A stretch of 64,000 nt of DNA, taken from assembly GCF_000487995.2 (NCBI RefSeq), contig NZ_CP097562.1, forward strand, positions 62,001 to 126,000, written 5' to 3'. The notes under the pieces are model-generated. The model did no database searches, was not told the DNA's origin, and saw only the letters and a list, made by a program, of their open reading frames with translations. Made by a program: the position numbers and the translations under genes. This document shows positions 44,278 to 54,800 of the stretch, piece by piece. The DNA comes from Mucispirillum schaedleri ASF457. GTDB taxonomy: Bacteria; Chrysiogenota; Deferribacteres; Deferribacterales; Mucispirillaceae. The stretch's first letter is position 1, and every line of letters starts with the position of its first letter.

Positions 44278-44933
44278 TGGAAGCAATAAAAAGTTTATTT
44301 CATGATATATTAGGTATTGGTGCAGTTGTAGTTACTTTTTTAGTGCATACTGTTGGCAGGCTTGGTTATGCAGGTGTAATATTATTAATGGCTCTTGAAA
44401 GTTCTTTTGTTCCATTTCCAAGTGAAGTTGTTGTTCCTCCTGCAGGTTATTTAGCATCTCTTGGGCAAATGAATATATTTTTAGTAATATTATCAGGTAT
44501 AGTGGGTTCAATACTAGGCTCATTATTAAACTACTGGATTGCCTCTCGTTTTGGAAGAGATTTTCTACTTAAATATTCAAAGTATTTTTTCATAAATACA
44601 GAAAAATTTGCTAGATTTGAAGTGTTTTTTAATACTCATGGCGAAATAACCACTTTTGTAGGCAGGCTTATTCCTGTTATCAGGCAGTATATATCATTTC
44701 CTGCAGGGCTTGTTCGTATGAATTTAAAAAAATTTATATTTTATACAGGTTTAGGTGCAGCTATCTGGTGTACAGTGCTTGCTTATGTTGGATATTTTGT
44801 AGGAAATAATATAGATATTATTAAAGAAAATATTGACTATATTATGTATTTTATATTTCCGGCATTAATTTTGCTTGTAATTATTTATATGATAATATAT
44901 AAATATCATAAAAAAAGAGAAACAATCTCATAG
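44277..44933 (+). CDS. DedA-family membrane protein
   Basis: A polytopic membrane protein of 218 residues starting with GTG. The DedA/SNARE-associated blocks are ALESSFVPFPSEVVVPPAGYLA, GSILGSLLNYWIASRFGRDFLLKY and FVGRLIPVIRQYISFPAGLVRMN. DedA proteins are linked to lipid flipping (undecaprenyl phosphate or phospholipid scrambling) and proton-motive-force upkeep; the exact substrate here is unknown. It is coupled to recN by one shared base. Confidence 0.9.
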   Translation: MEAIKSLFHDILGIGAVVVTFLVHTVGRLGYAGVILLMALESSFVPFPSEVVVPPAGYLASLGQMNIFLVILSGIVGSILGSLLNYWIASRFGRDFLLKYSKYFFINTEKFARFEVFFNTHGEITTFVGRLIPVIRQYISFPAGLVRMNLKKFIFYTGLGAAIWCTVLAYVGYFVGNNIDIIKENIDYIMYFIFPALILLVIIYMIIYKYHKKRETIS

Positions 44934-44945
44934 TCAGGTGTATAG

Positions 44946-46118
44946 ATGTATAAATTATTAACTGTATTATTATTTTTATTTTCAGCTTTTTTTGTTTATG
45001 CTGAAACTTATGAAGTAAAATCAGGAGATACTCTTTATGGTATTTTATCAGACAGATTTACTCCGCAGGAAATGGCAGAAATAAATGCACAGATAAAAAA
45101 AGATTATAAAAGATTTATCCTGAAACCTGGTATGAAATTAACATTAGAACCTAACAAAGTTACTTTGAATGCTGCTCTTGATAAAGAGATTATAATAGAG
45201 CATATGCCTGATGGCTCAACAAAAGTAAATATAAAGGAATATCAGTATGATATGATGAATGTTCTTGTAAGGGGAACTATAGAAACAAACTTATTTGATG
45301 CAATGTATAAAGCTGGTGAAGATGCAGAGCTTGCTGCAAATCTGGCAAGTATTTTTGAATGGGAAATAGATTTTTTTAAAGATTTACGACCAGGAGATAA
45401 ATTTATTGTATTAGTTGAGAAAAAATTTATCAAAAATAAATATGCAGGTTATGGTAAAATTGTTGCTGCTGATTTTTATAATCAAGGCAAATTAAAAAGA
45501 GCAGTGTATTATAATGATGGCAATAAAAATAAAGGTTACTATAATGAAAAAGGGGAGGGACTGGAGCGTGGTTTTCTTCGTGTTCCATTAAATTATTCCC
45601 GTATTTCTTCAAGATATACTACATCAAGACTGCATCCAGTGTTAGGATATCACAGACCTCATTATGGTGTTGATTATGCTGCACCAACAGGGACACCAGT
45701 AAAAGCAACAGCAAGTGGTATTGTAAAAATCAAATCCCGTTCAAAAGGCAATGGTAATTATATTGCACTTCGCCATCCAAATGGTTATGAAACATTTTAT
45801 CTTCATTTAAATGGTTTTAATAGAGCTATAAAACAGGGAAGTCATGTGGAGCAGGGTCAGATTATTGGTTATGTTGGTTCAACAGGTTATTCAACTGGTC
45901 CACACCTTGATTATCGCATAAGAAAAAATGGCACATGGTTAAATCCGTTAAAATTTGTAGCAACACCTAAAACATTAAAAAAAGATGATGTTTCTGCATT
46001 TTTAGAATTTGCTGCATCATATTTTGATAAACTTGATATGTCTCATATTATGTATGCACAAAACAGCCCGCTTTATACAGTGCCGCCTGTAAGCTCAATG
46101 GCTGTAATGCAGTTTTAA
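44946..46118 (+). CDS. LysM/M23 peptidoglycan endopeptidase
   Basis: Exported murein hydrolase of 390 residues. A signal peptide (cut likely after VYA, near residue 19) is followed by a LysM-like module (TYEVKSGDTLYGILSDRFT). A middle region resembles the domain found before the peptidase in YebA/MepM-type proteins (IETNLFDAMYKAGEDAELAANLASIFEWEIDF). The LytM/M23 zinc site is HYGVDYAAPTGTPVKA, with YLHLNGF and GPHLDYRI. It probably cleaves cell-wall cross-links during growth or division. It ends the long plus-strand block and is followed by a hairpin terminator. Confidence 0.92.
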   Translation: MYKLLTVLLFLFSAFFVYAETYEVKSGDTLYGILSDRFTPQEMAEINAQIKKDYKRFILKPGMKLTLEPNKVTLNAALDKEIIIEHMPDGSTKVNIKEYQYDMMNVLVRGTIETNLFDAMYKAGEDAELAANLASIFEWEIDFFKDLRPGDKFIVLVEKKFIKNKYAGYGKIVAADFYNQGKLKRAVYYNDGNKNKGYYNEKGEGLERGFLRVPLNYSRISSRYTTSRLHPVLGYHRPHYGVDYAAPTGTPVKATASGIVKIKSRSKGNGNYIALRHPNGYETFYLHLNGFNRAIKQGSHVEQGQIIGYVGSTGYSTGPHLDYRIRKNGTWLNPLKFVATPKTLKKDDVSAFLEFAASYFDKLDMSHIMYAQNSPLYTVPPVSSMAVMQF

Positions 46119-46150
46119 GTTTAGATTATGATTAAAATATAATTAAATAC

Positions 46151-46172
46151 AAGCCCATATTAATGGGCTTTT
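46151..46172 (+). terminator. terminator after the M23 peptidase gene
   Basis: The 8-bp stem AAGCCCAT / ATGGGCTT with a 4-nt loop is followed by TTTATAAT. Confidence 0.8.
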
Positions 46173-46261
46173 ATAATATTTAAAATTATTTATATGTAAT
46201 TATTAGGTTTATTATAGAAACAGTTAATAACTACTAATTTAAATATATTATCCAATAATGT

Positions 46262-46299
46262 AATATATAATTTATATTTTTTGCCTGTAAAATCAGGCT
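46262..46299 (-). repeat. dispersed repeat, copy B (partner of 5316-5356)
   Basis: Read on the minus strand this gives AGCCTGATTTTACAGGC, then AAAAATATAAATTATA. It matches the plus strand at 5316-5356 (AGCCTG-N8-CAGGC, then AAAAATCTAAATTATA) apart from a 2-base gap and a few changes. The core GCCTG/CAGGC can form a small hairpin. Confidence 0.55.
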
Positions 46300-46305
46300 A
46301 AAAAT

Positions 46306-46345
46306 AAGTGTAATACAAAATTTTTGAATAAGTCCAATTACACTT
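46306..46345 (-). terminator. possible terminator of the NifA-like gene
   Basis: On the minus strand, AAGTGTAAT (overlapping the stop codon) pairs with ATTACACTT after a loop of about 22 nt, followed by ATTTTT. The loop is long, so this is only a candidate. Confidence 0.4.
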
Positions 46346-47900
46346 TATCTTGATACCATTCTGGTGTTATACCTAACTTTCTTATTTTATAATGTATTAC
46401 TCTTGGGGATAAGTCTAAATCTCTTGCAGCTGCAGACATATTTCCATGGTTTCTTTTTAATGATTCTACAATTAGTTCTCTTTCATAAGAATCTACAAGA
46501 GTATTGAATGATACTGCACCATCAGGAAGAAGCGAAGAATTAGATGTTTTACCAGTCTGCAAAGAAGCTGGCAGGTTATATCCATGTATACAGTCATCTG
46601 TTGCTGTAATAACTGCTCTTTCAATACAGTTTTCAAGCTCTCTTACATTGCCTGGCCAGTGATAACTCATAAGCATATTGATAGCTGGAGTAGAAAGCCT
46701 TTTAATATTTTTTTTATATTTTATATTATGTTTTTCAATAAAATGTTCTGCTAAAAGAATAATATCACTTCTTCTAGAATTTAAATCAGGCATAGTAATA
46801 GGGAAAATATTAAGCCTGTAATATAAATCTTCTCTAAACTGTCCATTTGCAATCATTTCTTCAAGATTTCTACTTGTAGCAGCAATTAACCGCACATCAG
46901 ATTTTAATGTTTGGCTGCTGCCTAGCCTTGTAAATGTTCTTTCTTGGATAAATCTTAGTAATTTCACTTGTGAAGCAAGGGATAAATCACCAACTTCATC
47001 AAGAAACAATGTTCCAGTGTTTGCTTTGTCTACATGTCCTATTCGCCTTGCAACTGCACCAGTAAATGCACCTTTTTCATGTCCAAATAGCTCACTTTCT
47101 ACAAGATTTTCAGGAATAGCGGCACAGTTTAAAGTGATAAATGGTTTATTATTTCTATCACTTAATGAAACTATTGCCCTTGCAACCATTTCTTTACCCG
47201 TGCCAGAAGCTCCGCGAAGAAGCACTGTTGCATCACTTGCTGCTACCTGCTTAATTAATGCGTATATATCCCGCATGCTTTTGCAGTTGCCTATTAATGC
47301 AGGTGGATTGCTGTCATCAAGCATATCTCTTAACTGTTTGTTTTCGTGTATCAGCTGTTCTTTTTCATTATGCTCTGCAATAACAGCCATTAGTGCTTCA
47401 CCAACAATATTTCCAACAATTTCTAAAAATTTTAAATCTTTTTGCAAGTCGGCATTTTCATCCATTACTCTATCAACACTTAAAGTGCCTATAACTCTTT
47501 CCATATTAATTATAGGCACACATATAAATGCAATTTTCTCATCTTTATCTCTTGCACCAAGCCTGTTTAAAAATCTTGGGTCTTGAACAATATCTTCAAT
47601 TAAATGTGGTCTGCCGCATTCTGCTACATGTCCAGTTATCCCTTCACCTATATTATATGAAATATGTTTTTTTTCTGCATCCTGCAAATCATGAGTTGCT
47701 TCAATATATAATTTATTATGTTTTACAATGGTTAATGTGCCGCGTATCATATTAAGGCGTGAACTTAATATTTCTAATATTTGGTGTAAAAGTTCACTAA
47801 TATTTTTTTTATGAACAATAGCATAGCTTATTTCCTGTAATACTGTAATTTTTGAATTTAATGAATGTTCTTCTTGTTGAATAGATTTTCTGCCTGCCAT
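46338..47900 (-). CDS. NifA-like sigma54-dependent transcriptional activator
   Basis: Enhancer-binding protein of 520 residues. Residues about 20-180 form a GAF sensory domain ([22 protein letters not shown] ... [20 protein letters not shown]). The AAA+ domain has Walker [17 protein letters not shown], the sigma54 contact loop [15 protein letters not shown], and [10 protein letters not shown] Fis-type helix-turn-helix ends the protein ([25 protein letters not shown]). There is no receiver domain, so it is of the NifA rather than the NtrC type. A sigma54 promoter sits upstream of glnA 9 kb away; control of the local nitrogen genes is an inference. IS copy 2 lies just upstream of its own promoter. 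Confidence 0.9.
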   Translation of the reverse strand: MAGRKSIQQEEHSLNSKITVLQEISYAIVHKKNISELLHQILEILSSRLNMIRGTLTIVKHNKLYIEATHDLQDAEKKHISYNIGEGITGHVAECGRPHLIEDIVQDPRFLNRLGARDKDEKIAFICVPIINMERVIGTLSVDRVMDENADLQKDLKFLEIVGNIVGEALMAVIAEHNEKEQLIHENKQLRDMLDDSNPPALIGNCKSMRDIYALIKQVAASDATVLLRGASGTGKEMVARAIVSLSDRNNKPFITLNCAAIPENLVESELFGHEKGAFTGAVARRIGHVDKANTGTLFLDEVGDLSLASQVKLLRFIQERTFTRLGSSQTLKSDVRLIAATSRNLEEMIANGQFREDLYYRLNIFPITMPDLNSRRSDIILLAEHFIEKHNIKYKKNIKRLSTPAINMLMSYHWPGNVRELENCIERAVITATDDCIHGYNLPASLQTGKTSNSSLLPDGAVSFNTLVDSYERELIVESLKRNHGNMSAAARDLDLSPRVIHYKIRKLGITPEWYQDKV

Positions 47901-47928
47901 TTATAATCCTTATTGATTTGAATAATAG

Positions 47929-47957
47929 GTTATAATTAAATTTTACAAAATTGTAAA
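47929..47957 (-). promoter_or_regulatory. sigma70 promoter of the NifA-like gene
   Basis: On the minus strand: TTTACA (-35, 47952-47957), 17-bp spacer, TATAAC (-10, 47929-47934). The -35 is one arm of a palindrome TTTACA-N4-TGTAAA (47942-47957), a possible autoregulatory site. The IS target duplication begins 3 bp upstream. Confidence 0.7.
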
Positions 47958-47960
47958 GAG

Positions 47961-47987
47961 AAAATATAAAATAGAATATTGAAAGTA
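47961..47987. repeat. promoter-proximal target duplication of IS copy 2
   Basis: 27 bp (AAAATATAAA...GAAAGTA) that recur exactly at 49082-49108 on the other side of the IS. The sequence is unrelated to the duplications at the other two copies, so it derives from the target. Confidence 0.93.
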
Positions 47988-49081
47988 TCTTAACTAACAG
48001 GACAAATGTTACACTTTTAGTAAAAAATAAATCTTAACTTAATATAAATCAAGCAATAATTTATTTTCAATAACAATCTCATATGGAGATTTAAAATTTA
48101 AGCATGTTTTAGCAGTATTATTATATCTATCTTCATGCTGTTTAAGAGCCTTAATTAATTCATCTTTGGAATAGAATTTATTATTTGCATATAAAATTTT
48201 TCCATCCTCTCTATGACTTCTTTCCACCTTTCCATTCTGCCAAGGTGAATAAGGTCTTATTCGTTTAATAGTATATCCTTTCTTTTCAGCTGTCTCTTCA
48301 AAATAGCTTTTCTTGTTTGTAACTTCCTTATCATTTACAAACTCATAGCCATTATCCACTTGAATTGTTTTTAGTGGAAAGCCAAATTTACTTTCCAGTT
48401 CGTCTAAAAACTTACCTGTTTCAAATGTGCTTTTTTCTTCTACTATTTCTAATACTCTCATTCTGCTGTATTCATCTATCGCTGTTATCTGATAATATTT
48501 TTTACCATAGCTGGAAAACATTATACATTCCTGTGGAACATATTTTATATCTATCTGAACCTTGTCGCCTATATACTGACCTGTTATTGGTTCATATCTT
48601 GTATAGCTCTTTTTTGACTTGTTTAATGACTTTAAGCCTTTCTTCCTTATCTGCATACACATACTGCCAAAACTACGATTATAACCAATTTCTAGAAGTC
48701 TGACATATACCTCCGCATTACCATACAAACCATGCTCGGCATATGTGTTAAATATTAAATCAAGCTCTTCTTTACTATGCTTATTTGGACTGGTTCTTGG
48801 TCTACGACTTTTAAAAGATAAACTCTGAACTGTTCCATCATATTTCTTTAAATGCCTGTATACAAACATACGGTTCACTTGATATTTGCGGGCTGCTTTC
48901 GTTGCTCCTTTTTTTAATGCATACTCACATAACCGTTGACGAAATCGCATTTCTTCTGTTATTATCACTTTATTCATTGTGATACCTCTTAGTTTAGTTT
49001 AGTTTTTTGCTTAATTTTATACTATATACTAAGAGGTATTTTTTTATACTTATTTTTGTAACATATGTCTCATAATCTTAC
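47988..49081 (-). mobile_element. insertion sequence copy 2 (1094 bp)
   Basis: Same element as at 11310 and 58783, in minus orientation. The right end (TCTTAACTAACAGGAC in plus reading) faces the promoter of the NifA-like gene, and the left end faces the dapL-gltDB unit. The RBS-masking inverted repeat is present near 48982-49039. In the diagnostic positions I checked (the Thr codon in PRTSPN and AAGTTAAG after the stop) it matches copy 3, not copy 1. Confidence 0.95.
48039..48977 (-). CDS. DDE transposase (IS481/IS3-like), copy 2
   Basis: Intact 312-residue transposase with the same protein sequence as copy 3 and one residue different from copy 1 (Thr instead of Asn in PRTSPN). The helix-turn-helix N-terminus and the D, D, E acids (QIDIKYVP, IQVDNGYEF, NGKVERSHRED) are present. 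It is transcribed in the same direction as the downstream NifA-like gene, so read-through from the IS could add to that gene's expression. Confidence 0.93.
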   Translation of the reverse strand: MNKVIITEEMRFRQRLCEYALKKGATKAARKYQVNRMFVYRHLKKYDGTVQSLSFKSRRPRTSPNKHSKEELDLIFNTYAEHGLYGNAEVYVRLLEIGYNRSFGSMCMQIRKKGLKSLNKSKKSYTRYEPITGQYIGDKVQIDIKYVPQECIMFSSYGKKYYQITAIDEYSRMRVLEIVEEKSTFETGKFLDELESKFGFPLKTIQVDNGYEFVNDKEVTNKKSYFEETAEKKGYTIKRIRPYSPWQNGKVERSHREDGKILYANNKFYSKDELIKALKQHEDRYNNTAKTCLNFKSPYEIVIENKLLLDLY

Positions 49082-49108
49082 AAAATATAAAATAGAATAT
49101 TGAAAGTA
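49082..49108. repeat. distal target duplication of IS copy 2
   Basis: Exact 27-bp repeat of 47961-47987, directly after the IS left end. Confidence 0.93.
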
Positions 49109-49126
49109 GAAAAACAGAATTGTAAT

Positions 49127-49155
49127 CCCCACCCATGAAATCTTTAAGGGTGGGG
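49127..49155 (-). terminator. terminator of the gltB-gltD-dapL unit
   Basis: The 8-bp G+C stem CCCCACCC / GGGTGGGG with a 13-nt loop lies 13 bp after the dapL stop. The downstream T-tract on the minus strand is weak (ATTACAATTCTGTTTTT). Confidence 0.7.
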
Positions 49156-49167
49156 TGAAGGAATAAA

Positions 49168-50403
49168 CTAATTAGAAGCTGCCTTGTATATTTTCTGCAT
49201 TGCTTCCTTAGTTTTTTCTTGGCTGTTGAATGCTGTTAATCTAAAATAACCTTCGCCGCACGGTCCAAAGCCTGACCCTGGAGTGCCGACTATCTGATAT
49301 TTTTCAAGTAAAATGTCAAGGAAATCAAATGATTTAATTCCATCAGGTATTTTCCACCATATATATGGAGCATTAACACCGCCATAGGCTTCAAATCCAG
49401 CTTGTTTTAATCCACATAAGATTATGGCAGCATTATTCATATAGTATTTAATGACTTCTTTTGTTTCTTTCATACCTTGTTCAGAATAAACTGCTTCGGC
49501 TGCTCTTTGAGTAATATATGATACACCGTTAAATTTAGTTGTTTGTCTTCTATTCCATAGTTTATTAAGTGCCACTTTATTACCCATATCATCAAAAGCA
49601 TATAATTCTTTTGGCACAACAGTAAAAGCACATCTTATGCCTGTAAATCCTGCTGTTTTTGAAAATGATTTAAATTCTACTGCCACTTTTTTTGCATCAG
49701 GTATTTCATATATGGAGCCGCATACATCTTCTTCCTGAATATATGCACTATATGCACTGTCATATAAAATAATAGATTTATTTTCAAGTGCATATTCTAC
49801 CCATGATTTAAGCTCTGCTTTTGTTAATGCTGCACCTGTTGGGTTATTAGGCGAGCAGATATAGATTAAATCCGCATGTTTTGCTGGAAATGATGGCTTA
49901 AAGTTATTTTCTTTTGTAGATGACATATAAATAATTTTTTCAAAATATCCTTTATCATTTAATCTGCCGCTTCTGCCAGCCATAATATTACTGTCAAGAT
50001 ATACAGGATAAACTGGGTCAGTAATTGCAACAGTTGAGTTAATATCAAATATTTCCTGAATATTAGCTATATCACATTTTGAGCCATCGCTTATAAATAT
50101 TTCATCTGGGGCTATATCAATATTTCTTGATTTATATTCTCCATTAATTACTGCATTAACTAAAAAATCATATCCCTGTTCAGGTCCATATCCCCTGAAA
50201 GTAGAGCTTTCAGCCATTTCTTTTGCTGCTTTTTCCATCGCTGTTACTATTGAATTAGTAAGGGGGTGTGTAACATCTCCAATACCCATTTTAATAATAT
50301 CTGCTTTTGGATTAGCTTTCTGATATGCTTTTATTTTCTTTGCTATTTCTGCAAAAAGATAGCTGTTAGGAAGCAGTAAATAATTAGAGTTAATTTTTGC
50401 CAT
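49168..50403 (-). CDS. dapL: LL-diaminopimelate aminotransferase
   Basis: PLP aminotransferase that converts tetrahydrodipicolinate straight to LL-diaminopimelate with glutamate as amino donor, shortening the lysine/peptidoglycan route. The 411 residues match the family. Seen: MGIGDVTHPL near the N-terminus, RGYGPEQGYDFL, YICSPNNPTGAALTK, and the PLP-lysine block FKSFSKTAGFTGIRCAF. It lies 2 bp after gltD, so the enzyme that spends glutamate is made with the one that forms it. Confidence 0.94.
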   Translation of the reverse strand: MAKINSNYLLLPNSYLFAEIAKKIKAYQKANPKADIIKMGIGDVTHPLTNSIVTAMEKAAKEMAESSTFRGYGPEQGYDFLVNAVINGEYKSRNIDIAPDEIFISDGSKCDIANIQEIFDINSTVAITDPVYPVYLDSNIMAGRSGRLNDKGYFEKIIYMSSTKENNFKPSFPAKHADLIYICSPNNPTGAALTKAELKSWVEYALENKSIILYDSAYSAYIQEEDVCGSIYEIPDAKKVAVEFKSFSKTAGFTGIRCAFTVVPKELYAFDDMGNKVALNKLWNRRQTTKFNGVSYITQRAAEAVYSEQGMKETKEVIKYYMNNAAIILCGLKQAGFEAYGGVNAPYIWWKIPDGIKSFDFLDILLEKYQIVGTPGSGFGPCGEGYFRLTAFNSQEKTKEAMQKIYKAASN

Positions 50404-50405
50404 TT

Positions 50406-51797
50406 TTAAACTCCTTTTAAATAATCATCAACATCTTTTGCCGTTTCTTTAGCATTTGCCATAGCTCTTACAACAAGTGACTGACCAGTTTTCATATCTC
50501 CACATGTGAAAATACCTTGTGACGGATTACCTTCAACTCTGCCTCTTTTATCAGCTTCTAAATATAAATCTTTAATAAATGAGTTATTATCAACACCTAA
50601 AAAGCCCATAGCAATAAAAACATAATCTGCTTTGATATTTGTAAGAGTGCCTTCCACTTCTTTAAAAGATAAAGGTTTGCCATCTGGAGAAAAATCCCAT
50701 GCAGCATCAACTAGATCAATGCTTGTAACAGCTCCATTTGTGCCATGAAATTCTTTTACAACTTTTGCCCAGAGCCTTGTGCCGCCTTCTTTATGGCTTG
50801 ATGATGTTTTAAGCTCATACGGCCAGTCTGGCCAAGGAGTTGAAGCAGAGCGTTCTTTTGGCGGTTCTGGCATAATTTCAATTTGAGTAATATTTGCTGC
50901 TTTTTGTCTAATAGATGTTCCTAAACAGTCACTTCCTGTATCGCCACCACCAATAATTACAACATCTTTTCCTTTTACATTAATAGGCAGTTTATTTATT
51001 TCTTTACCTATAAACATATTCTGTCCAGATAAGAAGTCTAATGCAAAATAAATATTTTTTAATTTTCTGCCTTTAATTTGTAAATCTCTAGGCTCAGGTG
51101 TTCCTATTGCAAGAACTGTTGCATCATATTTTTTATTTAAATATTCAGCAGCAATATCTTTGCCTATTTCTGTATTGAATTGGAAATCTATTCCTGATGC
51201 TTTTAAAATATCAATGCGTCTTTCAATAATATTTTTTTCAAGTTTAAAATCAGGTATTCCATATCTTAAAAGTCCGCCTGCATATTTCCTTTTTTCATAT
51301 ACAGTAACATTATGTCCTTTTTTATAAAGTTCAAAAGCCATATAAAGACCTGAAGGTCCTGCACCTACTACTGCAACATTTTTACCGCTTTTATTTTCAG
51401 GTATAATCTGCTTTACATATCCATTTTCAAAAGCATTTTCAATAACTGATTTTTCAAGCTGTCTAATCATTACTGGTATATTTTCAATATTTTTAGTGCA
51501 GGCATTTTCACAAATGGCAGGGCATACTCTGCTTGTAAATTCTGGCATATTGCTAGTTTTGCTTAATATTTCATAAGCTCTTTTCCAGTTTAGAGTTCTT
51601 ACTGCTTCATTCATTTCTGGTATCACATTGCCTAATGGGCAGCCAAGACCATGGCAGAATGGTATACCGCAGTCCATACATCTTGAAGCCTGCATAGTTA
51701 ATTCTTCTGCATTAAATTTTCTTTCTACTTCATTATAGTCTTCTACACGAGTAGCTTCTGGTCTGTATATATTTTCTATTCTTGGTATAGTTTTCAT
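50406..51797 (-). CDS. gltD: glutamate synthase small subunit
   Basis: NAD(P)H-oxidising subunit of GOGAT. The 463-residue protein has the N-terminal cysteine clusters CMDCGIPFCHG, GCPLGN and CPAICENACT for [4Fe-4S] centres. An FAD-binding GAGPSGLYMAFELYKKGH (from about 141) is followed by the NAD(P)H site VVIIGGGDTGSDCLG and the end motif GIFTCGDMKTGQSLVVRAM. It lies between gltB (19 bp upstream) and dapL (2 bp downstream). Confidence 0.96.
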   Translation of the reverse strand: MKTIPRIENIYRPEATRVEDYNEVERKFNAEELTMQASRCMDCGIPFCHGLGCPLGNVIPEMNEAVRTLNWKRAYEILSKTSNMPEFTSRVCPAICENACTKNIENIPVMIRQLEKSVIENAFENGYVKQIIPENKSGKNVAVVGAGPSGLYMAFELYKKGHNVTVYEKRKYAGGLLRYGIPDFKLEKNIIERRIDILKASGIDFQFNTEIGKDIAAEYLNKKYDATVLAIGTPEPRDLQIKGRKLKNIYFALDFLSGQNMFIGKEINKLPINVKGKDVVIIGGGDTGSDCLGTSIRQKAANITQIEIMPEPPKERSASTPWPDWPYELKTSSSHKEGGTRLWAKVVKEFHGTNGAVTSIDLVDAAWDFSPDGKPLSFKEVEGTLTNIKADYVFIAMGFLGVDNNSFIKDLYLEADKRGRVEGNPSQGIFTCGDMKTGQSLVVRAMANAKETAKDVDDYLKGV

Positions 51798-51816
51798 AAT
51801 CTTTTATCCTCAAAAA

Positions 51817-54800
51817 TTAGTTGCTGCTGTTTTCTTTCATTGACTGTAATGCTTTTTTATAATCAACAGGAAATACTTTTACAAACATATCTCTATAATT
51901 TTCCCAGTCTGCAGTTATTTCTTTTGCTTTTGGGCTGTCTGTATATTTAATATGTTCATTCAGCAGTGATAAAAGCTCTTTTTCATCATCACTGTTTGGC
52001 TCAATATTTTCTAAATCAACAGAGTTTGTGTTGCAGCGTAAGTCAAAGTCATTACTCATATCAAGAACATAAGCAATACCGCCAGTCATACCTGCTGCAA
52101 AGTTTACACCAGTATTGCCAAGTATTACAACTCTGCCACCTGTCATATATTCGCATCCATGGTCGCCAATACCTTCTACAACTGATATAAAGCCACTGTT
52201 TCTAATAGCAAACCTTTCACCAGCCTGACCATTTAAGAATATTTTACCACTTGTGCCACCATATCCAATAACATTACCAGCTATAACATTTTCTGATGCT
52301 TTAAATGTTGCATTTTTTGCTGGTTTTACAATGATTTTGCCGCCAGAAATACCTTTACCAACAAAGTCATTTGCTTCCCCTTCTAAATTAAATGTGATAC
52401 CGTGTGATAAAAATGCACCAAAGCTCTGTCCAGCACAGCCTCTAAAGTTTACATTGATAGTATCATTTTCTAAACCTTTTAAGCCGTATTTTTTAGCCAC
52501 ATTATGAGAAAGCTCTGTTCCAACAGTTCTGTTAATATTTTTTATTTCTAAATCAATAGTTTTAGTTTTACCTGTTTCAATACTTTCTTTAAATGGAGCA
52601 AGTAAAAATTCTCTATCATAGTTTTCAAGCACATAAGATGATGTTCCGCTGTATTTTATTTCTTTACCGCTTACAGTATGCAGAATTTTTGAAAAATCAA
52701 AATTTTTAGCTTTATAAAATTCTATTGCTTTATTCATATGCAATAAATCACTTCTGCCAACAGCTTCATCAAGAGTTCTAAATCCAAGAGCAGCTAAATA
52801 TTCTCTTACTTCTTCTGCAACAAACATAAGGAAATTTTCAATATATTCTACTTTACCTGTAAATTTTTTCCTTAACTCTTTATCTTGAGTAGCAATACCA
52901 ACAGGGCATGTATTTGAATGGCACTGCCTCATCATAACACAACCTAAACTTGCAAGAACTGTTGTAGCAAATCCAAACTCTTCTGCACCTAAAAGGGCAG
53001 CAATAATAACATCTCTGCCTGTTTTTAACTGTCCGTCAGTCTGCAGTCTTACTCTGCCGCGAAGTTTATTTAAAACAAGTGTCTGCTGAGCTTCTGCAAG
53101 CCCTAATTCCCAAGGCAGACCAGCATGTTTAATGCTTGTTAATGGAGAAGCACCAGTGCCACCATCATGACCACTTATTAATATTACATCTGAATGAGCT
53201 TTTGCAACACCTGCAGCAATTGTGCCAACACCTGCTTCTGAAACAAGTTTTACAGATATTCTTGCTTCTGGGTTAGAGTTACGCAAATCATATATAAGCT
53301 GAGCTAAATCTTCAATAGAGTATATATCATGGTGTGGTGGAGGAGAAATTAAGCTTACATTTGGCATAGAATGTCTTAATTTTGCAATAAAAGTATCTAC
53401 TTTATGACCTGGAAGCTGACCACCTTCACCGGGTTTTGCACCTTGTGCCATTTTAATTTGCAGTTCTTTTGCATTAGTCAAATATTCTATTGTTACCCCA
53501 AACCTGCCACTTGCTATTTGTTTTACAGCACTGTTTCTAATTTCACCTTTTGCATTAGGTTTATATCTTTCTGGGTCTTCACCACCTTCACCACAGTTAC
53601 TCATTCCACCTAATTTATTCATAGCAATAGCTATTGTTTCATGAGCTTCTGGACTGATAGAGCCAAGTGACATAGCACCAGTCACGAATCTTTTAACAAT
53701 AGATGATGCACTTTCAACTTCTTCTAAAGGCACAGGCACTGCTGTTGCAAATTCAAAAAGTCCCCTTAATGTGCATAAATGTTTTGACTGCTCATTAATA
53801 AGTTTTGCATAAGATTTATATTTTTCTTTATTATTGCCTTGAACAGCTTGTCTAAATAATGTTATGCTCTCAGGTGTCCATAAATGATTTTCTCCATCTT
53901 TTCTGTAATGATACAGTCCGCCAGAAGAAAGCATATTGTCATTATTTTCATCAGCTGCTTTTCTTCTAATTAATGCTTCATACTCTATTTCTTTTAAACC
54001 TATACCATTAATACGGCTTGCAGTGCCTGTAAAGTATTCTTTTATAATATCACTGTTTAAGCCAACTGCTTCAAAAAGCTGACCGCTTCTATAACTTCTT
54101 AATGTGGAAATTCCCATTTTACTCATTACTTTTAAAAGCCCTTTATCAACGGCTTTAACATAGTTTTCAGCAGCTTTAACTCTATCTGCTTTTATTTCAT
54201 TATCATCAACAAGGGCAGATATGCTTTCAAGTGCGAGGTAAGGGCATACAGCTGTTGCACCATACCCTAAAAGCAGTGCAAAGTGCATAACTTCTCTAGC
54301 TTCACCTGTTTCTAAAATAATTGCTGATTCTGAGCGTATTCCTGCTTTTGATAATGCTTTGTTTACAGCAGTAGCAGCAAGTAGAGACGGGGTTGGTGTA
54401 TATCCGTCTTCAATATTTTTATCACTGAGTATTAAAATAGGACAGCCTTCTTTTACTTTTGCAACAGCTTTTTCTGCAATATTTTTTAAAGACTGCTCTA
54501 AATCGTTTTTAAATGATATATTAATAACAGCAGATTTAAAGCCTTCTTCACTAATATTTCTAAGTCTTTTAAGCTCATCATTTGTAATAATTGGTCTTGG
54601 AAGCTCAATTACTCTTGCATGGTGTTCACCATCTTCTAATATATTGCCTTTATTGCCAATAAATGTAATAAGGCTCATTACCAAATCTTCTCTTATAGAA
54701 TCTATTGGCGGGTTAGTAACCTGAGCAAAAAGCTGTTTAAAATAGTTAAATAAAAGCTGTGGCTTTTCACTTAATACTGCCAAAGCAGCATCATTTCCCA

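Noticed and set aside
47017-47586. 189-codon open frame opposite the NifA-like activator
   Set aside because: It is the complement of the conserved AAA+ domain; codon shadowing explains the open frame.
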